From Campylobacter portucalensis (GTDB lineage: Bacteria; Campylobacterota; Campylobacteria; Campylobacterales; Campylobacteraceae), in contig NZ_VWSJ01000027.1 of the NCBI RefSeq assembly GCF_009690845.1, positions 1-64,000 on the forward strand: a stretch of DNA of 64,000 bases. Direction: 5' to 3'. This document shows, piece after piece, positions 26,794 to 36,064 of the stretch. A program made the translations under genes and the position numbers. The stretch's first letter is position 1; each line of letters begins with the position of its first letter. The notes under the pieces were generated by a model. That model searched no databases, was not told the DNA's origin, and saw nothing but the letters and a program-made list of their open reading frames with translations.

Positions 26794-28035
26794 ATGTTTA
26801 GCAAAAGAGAAAAAGGTCATTATGTAGATAAAATCATAAAACCAGTTGCAGTTAAAGAAGAAGAATTTCAAAGTTTTTTAAATACAAAACCAAAAGATAA
26901 GAGTGCGATTTTATATTTTCACATACCATTTTGTGATAATATTTGTTCATTTTGCAACCTAAATCGAACTAAGTTAAATGATGAGCTTGAAGAATATACA
27001 AAATATATTTTAAAAAGTATAGAGTATTACTCTAGATTTCCTTACATAAAAGAAAAAATGTTTAAAAGCATTTATTTTGGAGGCGGAACTCCAACTATAC
27101 TAAATGAATCACAATTAGAGCAAATTCTAACGGCTATAAATTTAAATTTTAATATATCTAAAGATGTTGAATTTAGCAGCGAAAGCACTCTTCATAATTT
27201 AAATTTAAGTAAATTAAAATTGATGCAAAATTTAGGTATAAATCGATATAGTATAGGAATTCAGACGTTTTCTAATATGGGACGAAAACTTTTAAATAGA
27301 GTTGGAGACAAAAATAGTGCCATCAAAAAACTAAGTAAAATTAAAGAAAATTTTGATGGCTTAGTTTGTGTGGATATAATTTATAATTATCCTAATCAAA
27401 GTCTAAAAGAGTTAATCGAAGATACTATAATTTTAAAAAATTTAGAAGTTGATAGCTCTAGTTTTTATTCACTGCAATTTCACGAAGGTTCAGAATTTTT
27501 AAAAAAATATAATCCAAGTTATTATGATTTAAATACAGACAAATTACTTCATAATACTTTTTTAAAAGAGATGCTAGAAAGTAATTACAAGCTACTTGAA
27601 TACACAAAAATTAATAAAATTAACCGAGATAAATATCTATATATAAGACTTTCTCATGATGGTGTTGATATTTTGCCAATTGGAGTTGGTGCTGGTGGCA
27701 AGATAGGGGATTATAGTATTTTTAATATTAAAAAAGATTTGAAAATCATATCTTTTAATGATGAAATTAATCAAAAATTTACTAAATTTATATCGCTTTT
27801 TCAGTATAATAATATAGATTTAAATTTAGTAAAAAGTTATTTGGATGATAAAAGTTTTGAAAAAGAACTTAAATTTTTTAAAGAATGTGAAAAATTTGGA
27901 TATTTAAAAATAGAAAACCAGTGCTTAAATTTTAGTTTTGATGGAATTTTTTGGGGAAATACAATAGCTAAAGAGGTTTCAAAAATAGCAAGAAAATATT
28001 TTTTAAGAATTTATGACAATAGGAAAAAAATATGA
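26794..28035 (+). CDS. HutW/ChuW-like radical SAM protein (anaerobic heme degradation)
   Basis: 413 residues of the HemN/HemW radical SAM group. The cluster motif is CDNICSFC (CX3CX2C) in FHIPFCDNICSFCNLNRT; YFGGGTPTIL, SESTLHNL and GINRYSIGIQTFSN are also typical. Its place in a heme-uptake operon points to the ChuW/HutW branch, which opens the heme ring without oxygen to give anaerobilin and free iron, rather than to HemN (coproporphyrinogen oxidation) or HemW (heme chaperone). A flavodoxin gene overlaps its 3' end, as expected for an electron donor. The alternative HemN/HemW-type roles remain possible on motifs alone. Confidence 0.78.
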   Translation: MFSKREKGHYVDKIIKPVAVKEEEFQSFLNTKPKDKSAILYFHIPFCDNICSFCNLNRTKLNDELEEYTKYILKSIEYYSRFPYIKEKMFKSIYFGGGTPTILNESQLEQILTAINLNFNISKDVEFSSESTLHNLNLSKLKLMQNLGINRYSIGIQTFSNMGRKLLNRVGDKNSAIKKLSKIKENFDGLVCVDIIYNYPNQSLKELIEDTIILKNLEVDSSSFYSLQFHEGSEFLKKYNPSYYDLNTDKLLHNTFLKEMLESNYKLLEYTKINKINRDKYLYIRLSHDGVDILPIGVGAGGKIGDYSIFNIKKDLKIISFNDEINQKFTKFISLFQYNNIDLNLVKSYLDDKSFEKELKFFKECEKFGYLKIENQCLNFSFDGIFWGNTIAKEVSKIARKYFLRIYDNRKKI

Positions 28036-28517
28036 AGAATTTGGTAGTTTATGCATCAAAAACAGGCAATACAAAAAAAGTTGCAATCGCTATAGCAAGA
28101 AGCTTAAAATACGAGTTAAAAAGCGTTGATGAGATTAGAAATTTAAATGAAGTTGATAAGTTGATTTTTGGATTTTATGTAGATAAGGGTGATATGAGTG
28201 ACGATGCTAAGCGTGTAGCTTTGATGATTAAAAATCGAAAAATTGGACTTTTTATGACGCTTGGTTCAAAATCTAATAGCGATCACGCAAAAGAGTGTTT
28301 TTTAAAAATAAAAAATAAATTTGTTGAAAATGGTTGTGAAATTTTAGGTGAGTTTTACTGTCAAGGTGCAGTAGATCCAAACCTTATATCTTGGATGAGA
28401 GAAAATTTAAGAGATACGATTACTGAAGAAAAAGAGAGAAACTGGAAAGAAGCTTCTACTCATCCTGACGATAATGATTTAACAAATGCAGTTTTAGCTT
28501 TTGAAAATTTTGAGTGA
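28032..28517 (+). CDS. Flavodoxin, probable electron donor for the radical SAM heme enzyme
   Basis: 161 residues with the FMN phosphate loop ASKTGNTKKVA at the start and a short flavodoxin fold (VDKLIFGFYVDKGDMSDDAK, IGLFMTLGSKSNSDHA, GEFYCQGAVDPNL). The start overlaps the radical SAM gene by four bases, so the two are translationally coupled. The heme-associated flavodoxin of Fusobacterium (HmuF) works with an HmuW radical SAM enzyme, and this pair looks equivalent. It ends the iron operon. Confidence 0.82.
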   Translation: MKNLVVYASKTGNTKKVAIAIARSLKYELKSVDEIRNLNEVDKLIFGFYVDKGDMSDDAKRVALMIKNRKIGLFMTLGSKSNSDHAKECFLKIKNKFVENGCEILGEFYCQGAVDPNLISWMRENLRDTITEEKERNWKEASTHPDDNDLTNAVLAFENFE

Positions 28518-28924
28518 CTTAAAAATAAATCTTAAAATTTACAAAATATCGATTTATTATTTAAATTATCTTGTGGTGTAAATTTGACTCCAAATATTTA
28601 AATTCACTTAGTTTTTTATCTTATATTTATAAGTGTTGTGATTTATAAAAGGATTTAAACTAACATTACAATGCAATAATGCCCATAAAAGAGAGTTGTG
28701 CTTATAAAAAAACTGCTTTTTAGTATTAATATTACAAGCAAATTAATCATAAAACCAAACACGCCAATACTCTTTTACATAATTTCTCATTTTATTATTA
28801 TCTCAGTATTTTTTAAAAGTAATATTTAAATCCCACTCCAAATTTCCTTGGATTACTATTTTATAATTTTTGGGTCATCTTTGCTTTTATCATCAATTAC
28901 AGCTGGAATTTCATTAACAGATAA
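28518..28924. other. Gene-free stretch with a decayed repeat
   Basis: About 400 AT-rich bases with stops in all frames. The only structure I can support is the degenerate element at 28660-28751, related to one at 36852. It lies between the flavodoxin and a decayed ThiF-type gene, so it may be gene debris. Confidence 0.4.
28660..28751 (-). repeat. Degenerate element, copy A
   Basis: Shares with 36852-36952 a conserved end (agtat.aatact.caa.caaattaatcata pattern, about 25 of 30 bases) and a looser match over roughly 90 bases. Read on the minus strand, both encode a short hydrophobic peptide starting MINL. Probably two relics of the same gene or element. Confidence 0.4.
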
Positions 28925-29554
28925 ATCAGACGGATACCAAACAAAAACAGCCTTAAAGATAAAAGTATTTTAATAGTTGGAAGTGGCGGCTTAGGAGGCA
29001 ATTTAGCACTAAGTCTTGGAGCAAGTGAGATAGGAGAAATTCATATTGTTGATTTTGATAAGGTTTCACTTCATAATATCCACAGACAAGTTATTTTTAC
29101 TTTAGAAGATGAGGGTAAATTTAAAGTTGATGTTTTTAAAAAAGTAGTTGAAAGTAGATTTGATGGAGTTAAAGTTATTTCTTATTTGATGAGATTTAGC
29201 CAATTTGCTAAGAGCAATGTGACTAAATTTGATCTAATTTTAGATGCAACGGACAATCTACAAACTAGAGGCGAAATTTCTAGATTTGCAAAATCTACGC
29301 CTTGGATTTTTGCAGCAGTAGAGGAATTTCACGGACAGGTTTGTTTTATAAAAGAGGCTAATTTTGAACCTTTTGTTAAACAAAATTTAACCCCAGGCGG
29401 AATAGCCGCACCTATTGTTATGTTTATAGCAGCGTTTGAAGCAAATTTGGCAATTCGCTATTTGGCAGGACTAGAAGTTGTTTTTGATATGCTTTATTAT
29501 TTAGATATGCATAGCGAAGAGCTAAAAGTAAGTAAATTTAAGTTACCAATCTAA
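28925..29554 (+). pseudogene. ThiF/MoeB/HesA-type adenylyltransferase, N-terminal truncation
   Basis: The open frame reads KDKSILIVGSGGLGGNLALSLGA, then VDFDKVSLHNIHRQVIF, then ILDATDNLQTRGEISRFA and LTPGGIAAPIVMFIAAFEA. That is the ATP-binding core of the E1-like enzymes that adenylate ThiS/MoaD-type sulfur carriers. There is no usable start: the frame opens after a TAA at 28922 and the usual first 20 residues (RYxRQ helix) are absent. The first ATG lies at 29186, well inside the domain. The N-terminal coding sequence may continue in another frame (a run to ALK before 28955 is consistent with one lost base). No zinc CxxC pairs are visible. Confidence 0.65.
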
Positions 29555-30168
29555 ATTAAAATATTTTTTGCAAAAAGAGGAATATAGAGAAATTTTACTC
29601 CTTCTATTTTAAAAGGTTTAGCAAATTTATATAAATTAATAAATTCATTCTCATTTATATTTAATGATATATTAACGCCGTATTCGTTAAATTTATTCTT
29701 ACTTTTAAAATTTTCTTTTTCTAAAAAATGTTCAAATCTTGAAATTAAGGCAAAAGGCACAAAAAAAATTAACTCATCTCTTATCTCAAATTCTATTAAA
29801 TTTGCTTCATTTATTGCTAAATTTACACTGCTACTATACGCCCTTACAAGTCCGCCAGTTCCTAGCTTGATGCCACCAAAGTACCTTACTATAAAAACTC
29901 CTACATTTATTAAATCAGCTCCTCTTAAAGCATTTAATGCAGGAGGTCCGCTAGTTCCTTTTGGTTCTCCATCATCGCTTTGATTTTCTACTATTTGAAA
30001 ATATTTATTGTAGTGACGATAAGCCCAAACTATATGAACAGCTTTTGGATGCTCAAGCTTTAGTTTTTCATGAGTTTCATCAAATTTATCAAATGGTACT
30101 AAATATGTTAAAAAATTTGATTTTTTAATCTCTTGTTTTGCAAAATAATGAAAATTTATTGTTTTCAA
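29551..30168 (-). CDS. yigZ: YigZ/IMPACT-family protein
   Basis: 205 residues with the UPF0029 N-terminal domain: PKAVHIVWAYRHYN, then QSDDGEPKGTSGPPALNALRG and IVRYFGGIKLGTGGLVRAYSSSV, which are strongly conserved. A weaker C-terminal domain follows. Members are linked to translation control, and some strains annotate them as proline dipeptidase-like; the exact role is unclear. The stop overlaps the end of the decayed ThiF gene on the other strand. Confidence 0.9.
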   Translation of the reverse strand: MKTINFHYFAKQEIKKSNFLTYLVPFDKFDETHEKLKLEHPKAVHIVWAYRHYNKYFQIVENQSDDGEPKGTSGPPALNALRGADLINVGVFIVRYFGGIKLGTGGLVRAYSSSVNLAINEANLIEFEIRDELIFFVPFALISRFEHFLEKENFKSKNKFNEYGVNISLNINENEFINLYKFAKPFKIEGVKFLYIPLFAKNILI

Positions 30169-30250
30169 ATTTATCCTTTTTAAAATTTGATAAATATTAG
30201 CTAAATTTGGTAAATTTAGACTTTTGCTAATAAAATAAACTAAAACAAAT

Positions 30251-30646
30251 TTAATGTATATAAATTTTCCACTGCCTACAATGTCCTAGTTCGTCACTGC
30301 AAGCATCATATATCATAACAAAAGCACAATTTATTATAACTAGCATAAGTAAAGCACTCAAAATAAGACACATTTTGCCTTTTTGTTTTTTTATATAACG
30401 AAAATATCCAATACTTGAAAAAAGGACCATAAGAATAAAACTTGCCAAGATAATAATAGCAATAAATATTCTAATTATTCCTTCAAAAAAACCACCAGGA
30501 CCATCACCTTTTATCACATCTGCTTGTCTAAAAATAATTAAAAGCATAAAAAAACAAAGCACGTTACAAATAAAAAGAGTCCAAAACAATCTATCTTTTT
30601 TCTGATTAGATTTTACATGTAAATCATAATTTTTAAAATCTTGCAT
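30251..30646 (-). CDS. Hypothetical membrane protein
   Basis: 131 residues, not recognised. A polar N terminus of about 20 residues precedes three hydrophobic segments (LFWTLFICNVLCFFMLLIIF, IIRIFIAIIILASFILMVLF, MCLILSALLMLVIINCAFVMI), with a basic stretch between the last two and a C-terminal tail containing two cysteines (DACSDELGHC). It sits between yigZ and tupA, all on the minus strand, without overlap. Confidence 0.6.
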   Translation of the reverse strand: MQDFKNYDLHVKSNQKKDRLFWTLFICNVLCFFMLLIIFRQADVIKGDGPGGFFEGIIRIFIAIIILASFILMVLFSSIGYFRYIKKQKGKMCLILSALLMLVIINCAFVMIYDACSDELGHCRQWKIYIH

Positions 30647-30721
30647 TTAGCTTTTCTTTTATGTTAAATTTTGGTTAAATTTTATCTAAATTTGGTAAAT
30701 TTAAAAGTTTTTGGGCGATTT

Positions 30722-30752
30722 AAATTTAAGGGGAAATTATCCCCTTAAATTT
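30722..30752. terminator. Strong hairpin terminator after tupA
   Basis: AAATTTAAGGGG pairs perfectly with CCCCTTAAATTT (12-bp stem, 7-base loop), 12 bases beyond the tupA stop. Confidence 0.75.
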
Positions 30753-30764
30753 GGTTAAATGATT

Positions 30765-31595
30765 TTATTTAGACATTCTTTCTTTTGCATCTGGAGTAAA
30801 TAGCGGTTTTCCCATAAGTTTGAAATCTGCTATAAATTTTTGTCCCTCATCGCTAGTTATCCAAGAGATAAATTCTTTTGTATTTTCGTAATCAGCATTT
30901 TGGCATTTTTTAGGATTTACAGCTATTACTGAATAGAAATTTTTAAGATTTTCATCGCCTTGACTAATTATTGCAAGCGGTGATTTACCTTTTTTTGTGT
31001 CTTCATATTTTATAAAAGTTCCTCTATCAGTTAAAGTTACGCCTTTTTGTTCAGCCGCTATATTGATAGTAGATATCATTCCTTGTCCTGTTTGGTTATA
31101 CCAACTCTCTTTTTCAGGTGCTTGACCGGTTACCTTTTTCCAAACAGTTACTTCTTTATTGTGCGTTCCGCTTTTATCGCCACGACTAAAGAATTTGATT
31201 TTTTCATCTTTTATGGTTTTAAAAACTTCACCTAAATTTTTATTTTTAAATTTAGAAGCTAGACCTTTATCGCCAACTAGAATATAATCATTATACATAA
31301 CAGCAGTTCTATCTATACCATTTCCCTCTTGTACAAATTTTTTCTCAACAGCAGGAGAATGCACAAAAAGCACATCTGCATCGCAGTTTTTGCCCATTTC
31401 AAGAGCTTGACCAGTCCCAACTGCAACCCATTTTAGCTCAACACCTGTTTTTGCTTTATAAACAGGAGCTAAAGCATCTAATAAACCAGTATTATCTGTG
31501 CTTGTGGTTGTAGCCATCATTAAATCTGCATCTTTTGCATTTAAATTTAAAGCCACTATAAAACTTAATGCTAAAAAAGTTAATTTTTTATTCAT
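30765..31595 (-). CDS. tupA: Tungstate ABC transporter, periplasmic binding protein TupA
   Basis: 276 residues with a signal peptide ending near LNAKD, then DLMMATTTSTDNTGLLDALAP. The TTTS motif binds the oxyanion in TupA proteins. LFVHSPAVEKKFV and FFSRGDKSGTHNKEVTVWK are also typical. It delivers tungstate for tungsto- or molybdopterin enzymes such as formate dehydrogenase. It is divergent from tupB and tupC across a 139-base region, as in C. jejuni where the tup genes are clustered. A second, divergent homologue is at 13254. Confidence 0.93.
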   Translation of the reverse strand: MNKKLTFLALSFIVALNLNAKDADLMMATTTSTDNTGLLDALAPVYKAKTGVELKWVAVGTGQALEMGKNCDADVLFVHSPAVEKKFVQEGNGIDRTAVMYNDYILVGDKGLASKFKNKNLGEVFKTIKDEKIKFFSRGDKSGTHNKEVTVWKKVTGQAPEKESWYNQTGQGMISTINIAAEQKGVTLTDRGTFIKYEDTKKGKSPLAIISQGDENLKNFYSVIAVNPKKCQNADYENTKEFISWITSDEGQKFIADFKLMGKPLFTPDAKERMSK

Positions 31596-31734
31596 TTTTT
31601 ACCCTTTTTAAAAAATTAGTCGCATTATAGCAAATTAAATTTTTAAATATTCTAAATTTGCTTATTTTATATGAAAATTCAGCACATTTTTATATTATTT
31701 AAATAGAATTTTAAAAACAATAAAAAGGTTTAGC

Positions 31735-32427
31735 TTGGATTTTGTAATTGATGGAATTTTTGAAGCGTTTAGATTGTTGATAAATTTTGATGAAGAGACG
31801 TATTTTGCTATCAAAACTACACTTTATTCATCCAGTTTTTCTATAATCATTGCTTTAATTATTGGAATGCCTCTTGGATTTTGCTTGGGATACTTTAAAT
31901 TTAGAGGTAAAAAATTTTTAAGACTCATTAGCGATACTGGTCTTGCTATACCAACTGTTGCTATTGGGCTTATTTTATATGCTTTGCTTTCTGCTAGAGG
32001 GCCTTTAGGTAATCTTGAACTTTTATTTACTTTAAAAGCAGTAATTATCGGTCAAATTTGCTTATCGCTTCCTATTATAATATCTCTTACAGCGAGCGTT
32101 ATAGAAAATATGGATATCAGGCATTTAAGACTTTTAAAAAGCTATCATTTGCAAGGTTTTAAACAAATTTTTACGGTTTTATTTGAAAATCGCTACTCTT
32201 TGCTAGTTGTTATTGCTACTGCTTATGGTAGAATTGTGGCTGAAGTTGGGGTTGCTATGATGATAGGTGGAAATATCAAATGGCACACAAGAACTATAAC
32301 AACTGCAATTTCTCTTGAGACAAATAAGGGCGAATTTGCAATGGGAATCGCACTTGCTTTAGTTCTTGTTTGTATAGCTTTTTTGGTAAATTTGTCTATA
32401 TATGAATTAAAAAGGCTTGATAGATGA
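31735..32427 (+). CDS. tupB: Tungstate ABC transporter permease TupB
   Basis: 230 residues, starting with TTG after aaaaaggtttagc. Five or so membrane helices carry the binding-protein-dependent permease signature: YFAIKTTLYSSSFSIIIALIIGMPLG, GLAIPTVAIGLILYALLS and YGRIVAEVGVAMMIGGNI, the last being the ATPase-contact EAA-type loop. It overlaps tupC by four bases. The TTG start and weak spacing suggest low expression. Confidence 0.92.
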   Translation: MDFVIDGIFEAFRLLINFDEETYFAIKTTLYSSSFSIIIALIIGMPLGFCLGYFKFRGKKFLRLISDTGLAIPTVAIGLILYALLSARGPLGNLELLFTLKAVIIGQICLSLPIIISLTASVIENMDIRHLRLLKSYHLQGFKQIFTVLFENRYSLLVVIATAYGRIVAEVGVAMMIGGNIKWHTRTITTAISLETNKGEFAMGIALALVLVCIAFLVNLSIYELKRLDR

Positions 32428-33356
32428 AAATTGAAAATTTAAAATATTTATATAATTCAAATTTGATTTTAGATATTGAAAATTTGGAATTTGATACTTC
32501 AAAAATCACAGCCTTAATGGGTGCAAACGGAAGTGGAAAAAGCACGCTTTTAAGAGTTATTTCTGGAATAGAAAAGCCATTTTCAGGTGAAATAAAATCA
32601 AATTTAAAGTCAAAAGAGATCTCTATTTTATTACCAGAGCCAGTTCTTTTAAAAAGAAGTGTTAAAAAGAATTTTGAATTTGCTTTAGGTTGTATTGGTG
32701 CTTTAAATGAATTTAATGATAGAGTTTATGAGGCTTTAAATTTTGTAGGCTTAGATAAAAGTTTTTTAAATAAAAAATATTATGAGTTAAGTAGTGGACA
32801 AACGCAAAGAGTAGCATTTGGTATAGTTTTGAGTTTAAGAAGTAAATTAATTATCCTTGATGAGCCTACAAATAGTGTTGATTTATCAACCGCAAAAAAT
32901 TTCTCAAAAGCTATAAAATATATGAATGATAATTATAAATGTGGATTTATCATATCAAGCCACGATGAAAAATGGCTCTCAGCAATAGCCGATGAGAGCA
33001 TATTTCTATATGGGGGCAGGTTGGCTAAATTTGAGTATAAAAATATCTTTAAAATCAGTGATGGCAAGATAAAATTTGGAAAAGGTTTGGATATAAATTT
33101 ACCATCAAATTTAGCTAATTTTAGCGAAGTGGCGATAAATTTAAATTTAATAGAAGTATCAAAACTCAAACAAGATGGATTTTTAAAAGGACTTGCTCAC
33201 TCAATCTCAAGCGTTTATGGTGAAAAAATTTTGCTCAAAATTAAATATGGAGATTACTTAATCAAGCTTATTTTAAAAGATAGTGATGAAAAATTTAGCG
33301 TTGGTGATGAAATTTACTTTAAAATAGATGAGAGTGCTTATGTGGGGGTAGAGTAA
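32424..33356 (+). CDS. tupC: Tungstate ABC transporter ATPase TupC
   Basis: 310 residues. The ATPase part has GANGSGKST, LSSGQTQR, LIILDEPTNSVD and the switch segment FIISSHDEKW. A C-terminal domain of about 70 residues (from EVAINLNLIEV) looks like a TOBE/Mop-type oxyanion-sensing fold, as in molybdate ATPases, which would allow feedback by bound tungstate. Start overlaps tupB. Co-transcribed with tupB. Confidence 0.9.
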   Translation: MKIENLKYLYNSNLILDIENLEFDTSKITALMGANGSGKSTLLRVISGIEKPFSGEIKSNLKSKEISILLPEPVLLKRSVKKNFEFALGCIGALNEFNDRVYEALNFVGLDKSFLNKKYYELSSGQTQRVAFGIVLSLRSKLIILDEPTNSVDLSTAKNFSKAIKYMNDNYKCGFIISSHDEKWLSAIADESIFLYGGRLAKFEYKNIFKISDGKIKFGKGLDINLPSNLANFSEVAINLNLIEVSKLKQDGFLKGLAHSISSVYGEKILLKIKYGDYLIKLILKDSDEKFSVGDEIYFKIDESAYVGVE

Positions 33357-33426
33357 ATTTAGGTGGTAATTTATGAATAGTTGCAAGTTAGATATTTTAA
33401 AAAATATTATATTTAAATAAAAATTT

Positions 33427-33810
33427 TTAACTATTTTTTTTAAACAGATCAAAAAATGCTAAAGCAAATATCAAAAATACCACGTGGCAAGTCAGATAAA
33501 CTCTATAAAATCCACTATCTGTAGATATTAAAATAGGAATATAGCAAAATGTCATAAAAAGTAGGCAAATAGCAAGATTATAGGTAATTTTTCTTTTTAA
33601 ATTTAAAATCAGTAAGAAAGCTGAGACAATTAAAATAGCTAAAATCAATTTATCAAATAAAAAATAGGTCTTTGATACATCAAAAGAGATTAAATTTAAA
33701 TTAAAAATTATATTAGTAAAATATTTTATAATAGATAAAATCAGTAAAAAAATAGTGATTATTAAAATACATAAAATCAAATTATATAAAAAACTATAAA
33801 CTTTTAACAT
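33427..33810 (-). CDS. Hypothetical four-helix membrane protein
   Basis: 127 residues, not recognised. Four hydrophobic segments (LYNLILCILIITIFLLILSIIKYF, FDKLILAILIVSAFLLILNL, LAICLLFMTFCYIPILI, VYLTCHVVFLIFALAFFDLF) with short polar loops. It stands alone between tupC and galU, on the opposite strand. No functional clue. Confidence 0.55.
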   Translation of the reverse strand: MLKVYSFLYNLILCILIITIFLLILSIIKYFTNIIFNLNLISFDVSKTYFLFDKLILAILIVSAFLLILNLKRKITYNLAICLLFMTFCYIPILISTDSGFYRVYLTCHVVFLIFALAFFDLFKKNS

Positions 33811-33884
33811 TTTTTATCCTAAGTTATTTTATAAAATAGTATTTTAGCTAAAATTGGATAAGAGTTCTTTAACACTAAATTTGA

Positions 33885-33890
33885 TATAAT
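33885..33890 (+). promoter_or_regulatory. Extended -10 promoter for galU
   Basis: TATAAT preceded by TGA (TTGATATAAT), 28 bases before the galU start, with a T/A-rich upstream region. This fits Campylobacter sigma-70 promoters, which rely on the -10 and often lack a clear -35. Confidence 0.55.
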
Positions 33891-33917
33891 CTAAAACTTT
33901 AATTAAAAGGCAAATTT

Positions 33918-34751
33918 ATGATACAAACTTGTTTATTTCCTGCAGCTGGCTATGGAACTAGATTTTTACCTGCTACAAAAAGCTTACCAAAAGAGATGTT
34001 ACCAATCCTTACAAAGCCCTTGATTCACTACGGTGTTGATGAAGCTTTAGAAGCTGGTATGAAACATATGGCTTTTGTTACGGGGCGCGGAAAAAGGGCT
34101 TTGGAAGATTATTTTGATACAAGTTATGAGTTAGAGCATCAAATTTTAGGAACAAATAAAGAGCATTTATTAAAAGATATTAGAAATTTGATGAACTCGT
34201 GCAAGTTTTCATTTACCAGGCAGCGCGAAATGAAAGGCTTAGGCGATGCTATAAATAAAGGTAGAGTTTTAACAGGAGATGAAGCTTTTGGAGTGGTTTT
34301 GGCAGATGATTTATGTATAAATGAGAGCGGAGATGGAGTTATGACTCAAATGCTTCATATTTATGAAAAATACCGCTCATCAATAGTTGCAGTTATGGAA
34401 GTAGATAGAAAAGATACTGATAAATACGGAATAGTTGAGGGAAGATATATAGAAGATGATTTAATGATAGTAAGCAATATGGTTGAAAAACCAAATCCAG
34501 ATGAAGCAAAAAGCAATCTTGCTATTATTGGGCGATATATTTTAACGCCAAATATCTTTACTCATCTTGATAATACAACTCCTGGTAAAAATGGTGAGAT
34601 TCAAATAACTGACGCTTTACTTAAACAGGCAAAAGATGGTATAGTGCTAGCTTATAAATTTAAAGGCAAAAGATTTGATTGTGGCTCGATTGATGGATTT
34701 GTAGAGGCTACAAAATATTTTTATGAGAAGCTAAAAGATGGTAACAAATAA
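33918..34751 (+). CDS. galU: UTP-glucose-1-phosphate uridylyltransferase
   Basis: 277 residues. LFPAAGYGTRFLPATKSLPKEMLPI is the nucleotide-binding signature. VVLADDLCI, GIVEGRYIEDD, MVEKPNPDEA and NGEIQITDALL follow in the usual order. It makes UDP-glucose for lipooligosaccharide and other glycans. ATG follows aaaaggcaaattt. Its end overlaps pgi by 14 bases, so both sugar-phosphate genes are one operon. Confidence 0.96.
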   Translation: MIQTCLFPAAGYGTRFLPATKSLPKEMLPILTKPLIHYGVDEALEAGMKHMAFVTGRGKRALEDYFDTSYELEHQILGTNKEHLLKDIRNLMNSCKFSFTRQREMKGLGDAINKGRVLTGDEAFGVVLADDLCINESGDGVMTQMLHIYEKYRSSIVAVMEVDRKDTDKYGIVEGRYIEDDLMIVSNMVEKPNPDEAKSNLAIIGRYILTPNIFTHLDNTTPGKNGEIQITDALLKQAKDGIVLAYKFKGKRFDCGSIDGFVEATKYFYEKLKDGNK

Positions 34752-35940
34752 ACTTAAATTTAATAAAGTTAATTTAAATTTAATAGATGAATACTCAAAA
34801 CGCATAAATAGCGAATTTAAAGATGGAAAGATTGGGTATTTTCATCTTCCAAAAAGCGATTTATCAAATTTAAATGAATTGAGTGAATTTAGTAAAAAAT
34901 TTAGCGAATTTGTTGTGGTTGGAATGGGCGGTTCTTCTCTTGGTATAAAGGCTGTTTTTGGCTTATTAGAAAATGATAAAAAAGTGCATTTTTTGGATAA
35001 TTTAGATATATGTTTGTGTGAAAAAGTATTAAATTCTATAAATTTTAAAAAAACCCTCTTTTTTATAATCTCAAAATCAGGCACAACTATAGAAACAATC
35101 ACTATTTTTAAATTTATAATCGATAAATTTAGTGTTAAAGATTTTTCTAAAAATTTTATTTTTATTACAGATGGCGACTCAAATTTGGAAAAATTTGGTT
35201 TAGAACACGGTATAAAAACATTTAATATCCCAAAAAATGTTGGTGGAAGATTTAGTGTTTTAAGTGCGGCTGGTCTTGTGCCTTTTACTTGTTTTGGTTT
35301 TGATGTGAAAGAAATTTTGGATGGAGCTAATGCTTGTGCTAGAGAATTTTTTATAGAAAAAAATGATAATATTTTGCAAAAAGCTTATCACTATACAACT
35401 CATAAAAGTGCAAAAATTAATGTAATTTTTAGCTATGGTAGTAAATTTGAATATTTTAATGAGTGGTATATTCAGCTTTGGGCTGAAAGTTTAGGAAAAA
35501 AAAGAGAGTATAAGAGGCTTGGTCTAACGCCAGTTGCTTTGATTGGAAGTAAAGATCAACACTCATTTTTGCAACTTATAATGGACGGCGTTAAGGATAA
35601 AACAGTTACTTTTATTAAAGTAAAAGCAGATACAAAGGAAAAATCAGCTTCAAATTTATCATTTAAATATTTAGAAAGTTGCGATTTTGTAAACGGTTTT
35701 AATATGAGTGAAATTTTAAATTTACAATGCGATGCAACAATGCAAGCTATTATAAATGAAGGAATCAGTGTCGATTCTTTAGAATTAGAATGTCTTGATG
35801 AATGGCATATTGGGTATTTATTATATTATTATATGCTCTTAACTAGCGTTACAGGAATTATGCTAAATATAAACACATACAACCAGCCAGGAGTTGAAAT
35901 CGGAAAAAGATTATTAAAGACTCTTTTGATTAGAGGGTAA
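34738..35940 (+). CDS. pgi: Glucose-6-phosphate isomerase
   Basis: 400 residues, the short form found in epsilonproteobacteria. VVVGMGGSSLGIKAVF, ISKSGTTIETITIF (sugar-phosphate loop), GGRFSVLSAAGLVP and NQPGVEIGKRLL are present. It interconverts glucose-6-phosphate and fructose-6-phosphate; in asaccharolytic campylobacters it serves gluconeogenesis and sugar supply for surface glycans. It starts inside the 3' end of galU. Confidence 0.95.
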   Translation: MVTNKLKFNKVNLNLIDEYSKRINSEFKDGKIGYFHLPKSDLSNLNELSEFSKKFSEFVVVGMGGSSLGIKAVFGLLENDKKVHFLDNLDICLCEKVLNSINFKKTLFFIISKSGTTIETITIFKFIIDKFSVKDFSKNFIFITDGDSNLEKFGLEHGIKTFNIPKNVGGRFSVLSAAGLVPFTCFGFDVKEILDGANACAREFFIEKNDNILQKAYHYTTHKSAKINVIFSYGSKFEYFNEWYIQLWAESLGKKREYKRLGLTPVALIGSKDQHSFLQLIMDGVKDKTVTFIKVKADTKEKSASNLSFKYLESCDFVNGFNMSEILNLQCDATMQAIINEGISVDSLELECLDEWHIGYLLYYYMLLTSVTGIMLNINTYNQPGVEIGKRLLKTLLIRG

Positions 35941-36033
35941 ATTCATCTTTATAGCGGTTTTATAAATTTATGATATAATAAAAAATTAGCAAAAATGTTT
36001 ATAAATAATAATTTTTATTAATTATTTTATGCT

Positions 36034-36039
36034 AAAATC
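36034..36039 (+). promoter_or_regulatory. Probable extended -10 promoter for dps
   Basis: TAAAAT preceded by TGC (TATGCTAAAAT), 25 bases before the chosen start. A second TATAAT lies at 35974-35979. The intervening AT repeats (taataatttttattaattatttt) could hold a metal-responsive operator, but no clean box is visible. Confidence 0.4.
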
Positions 36040-36064
36040 TGATAAATTAATTAAAGGAGACAAA

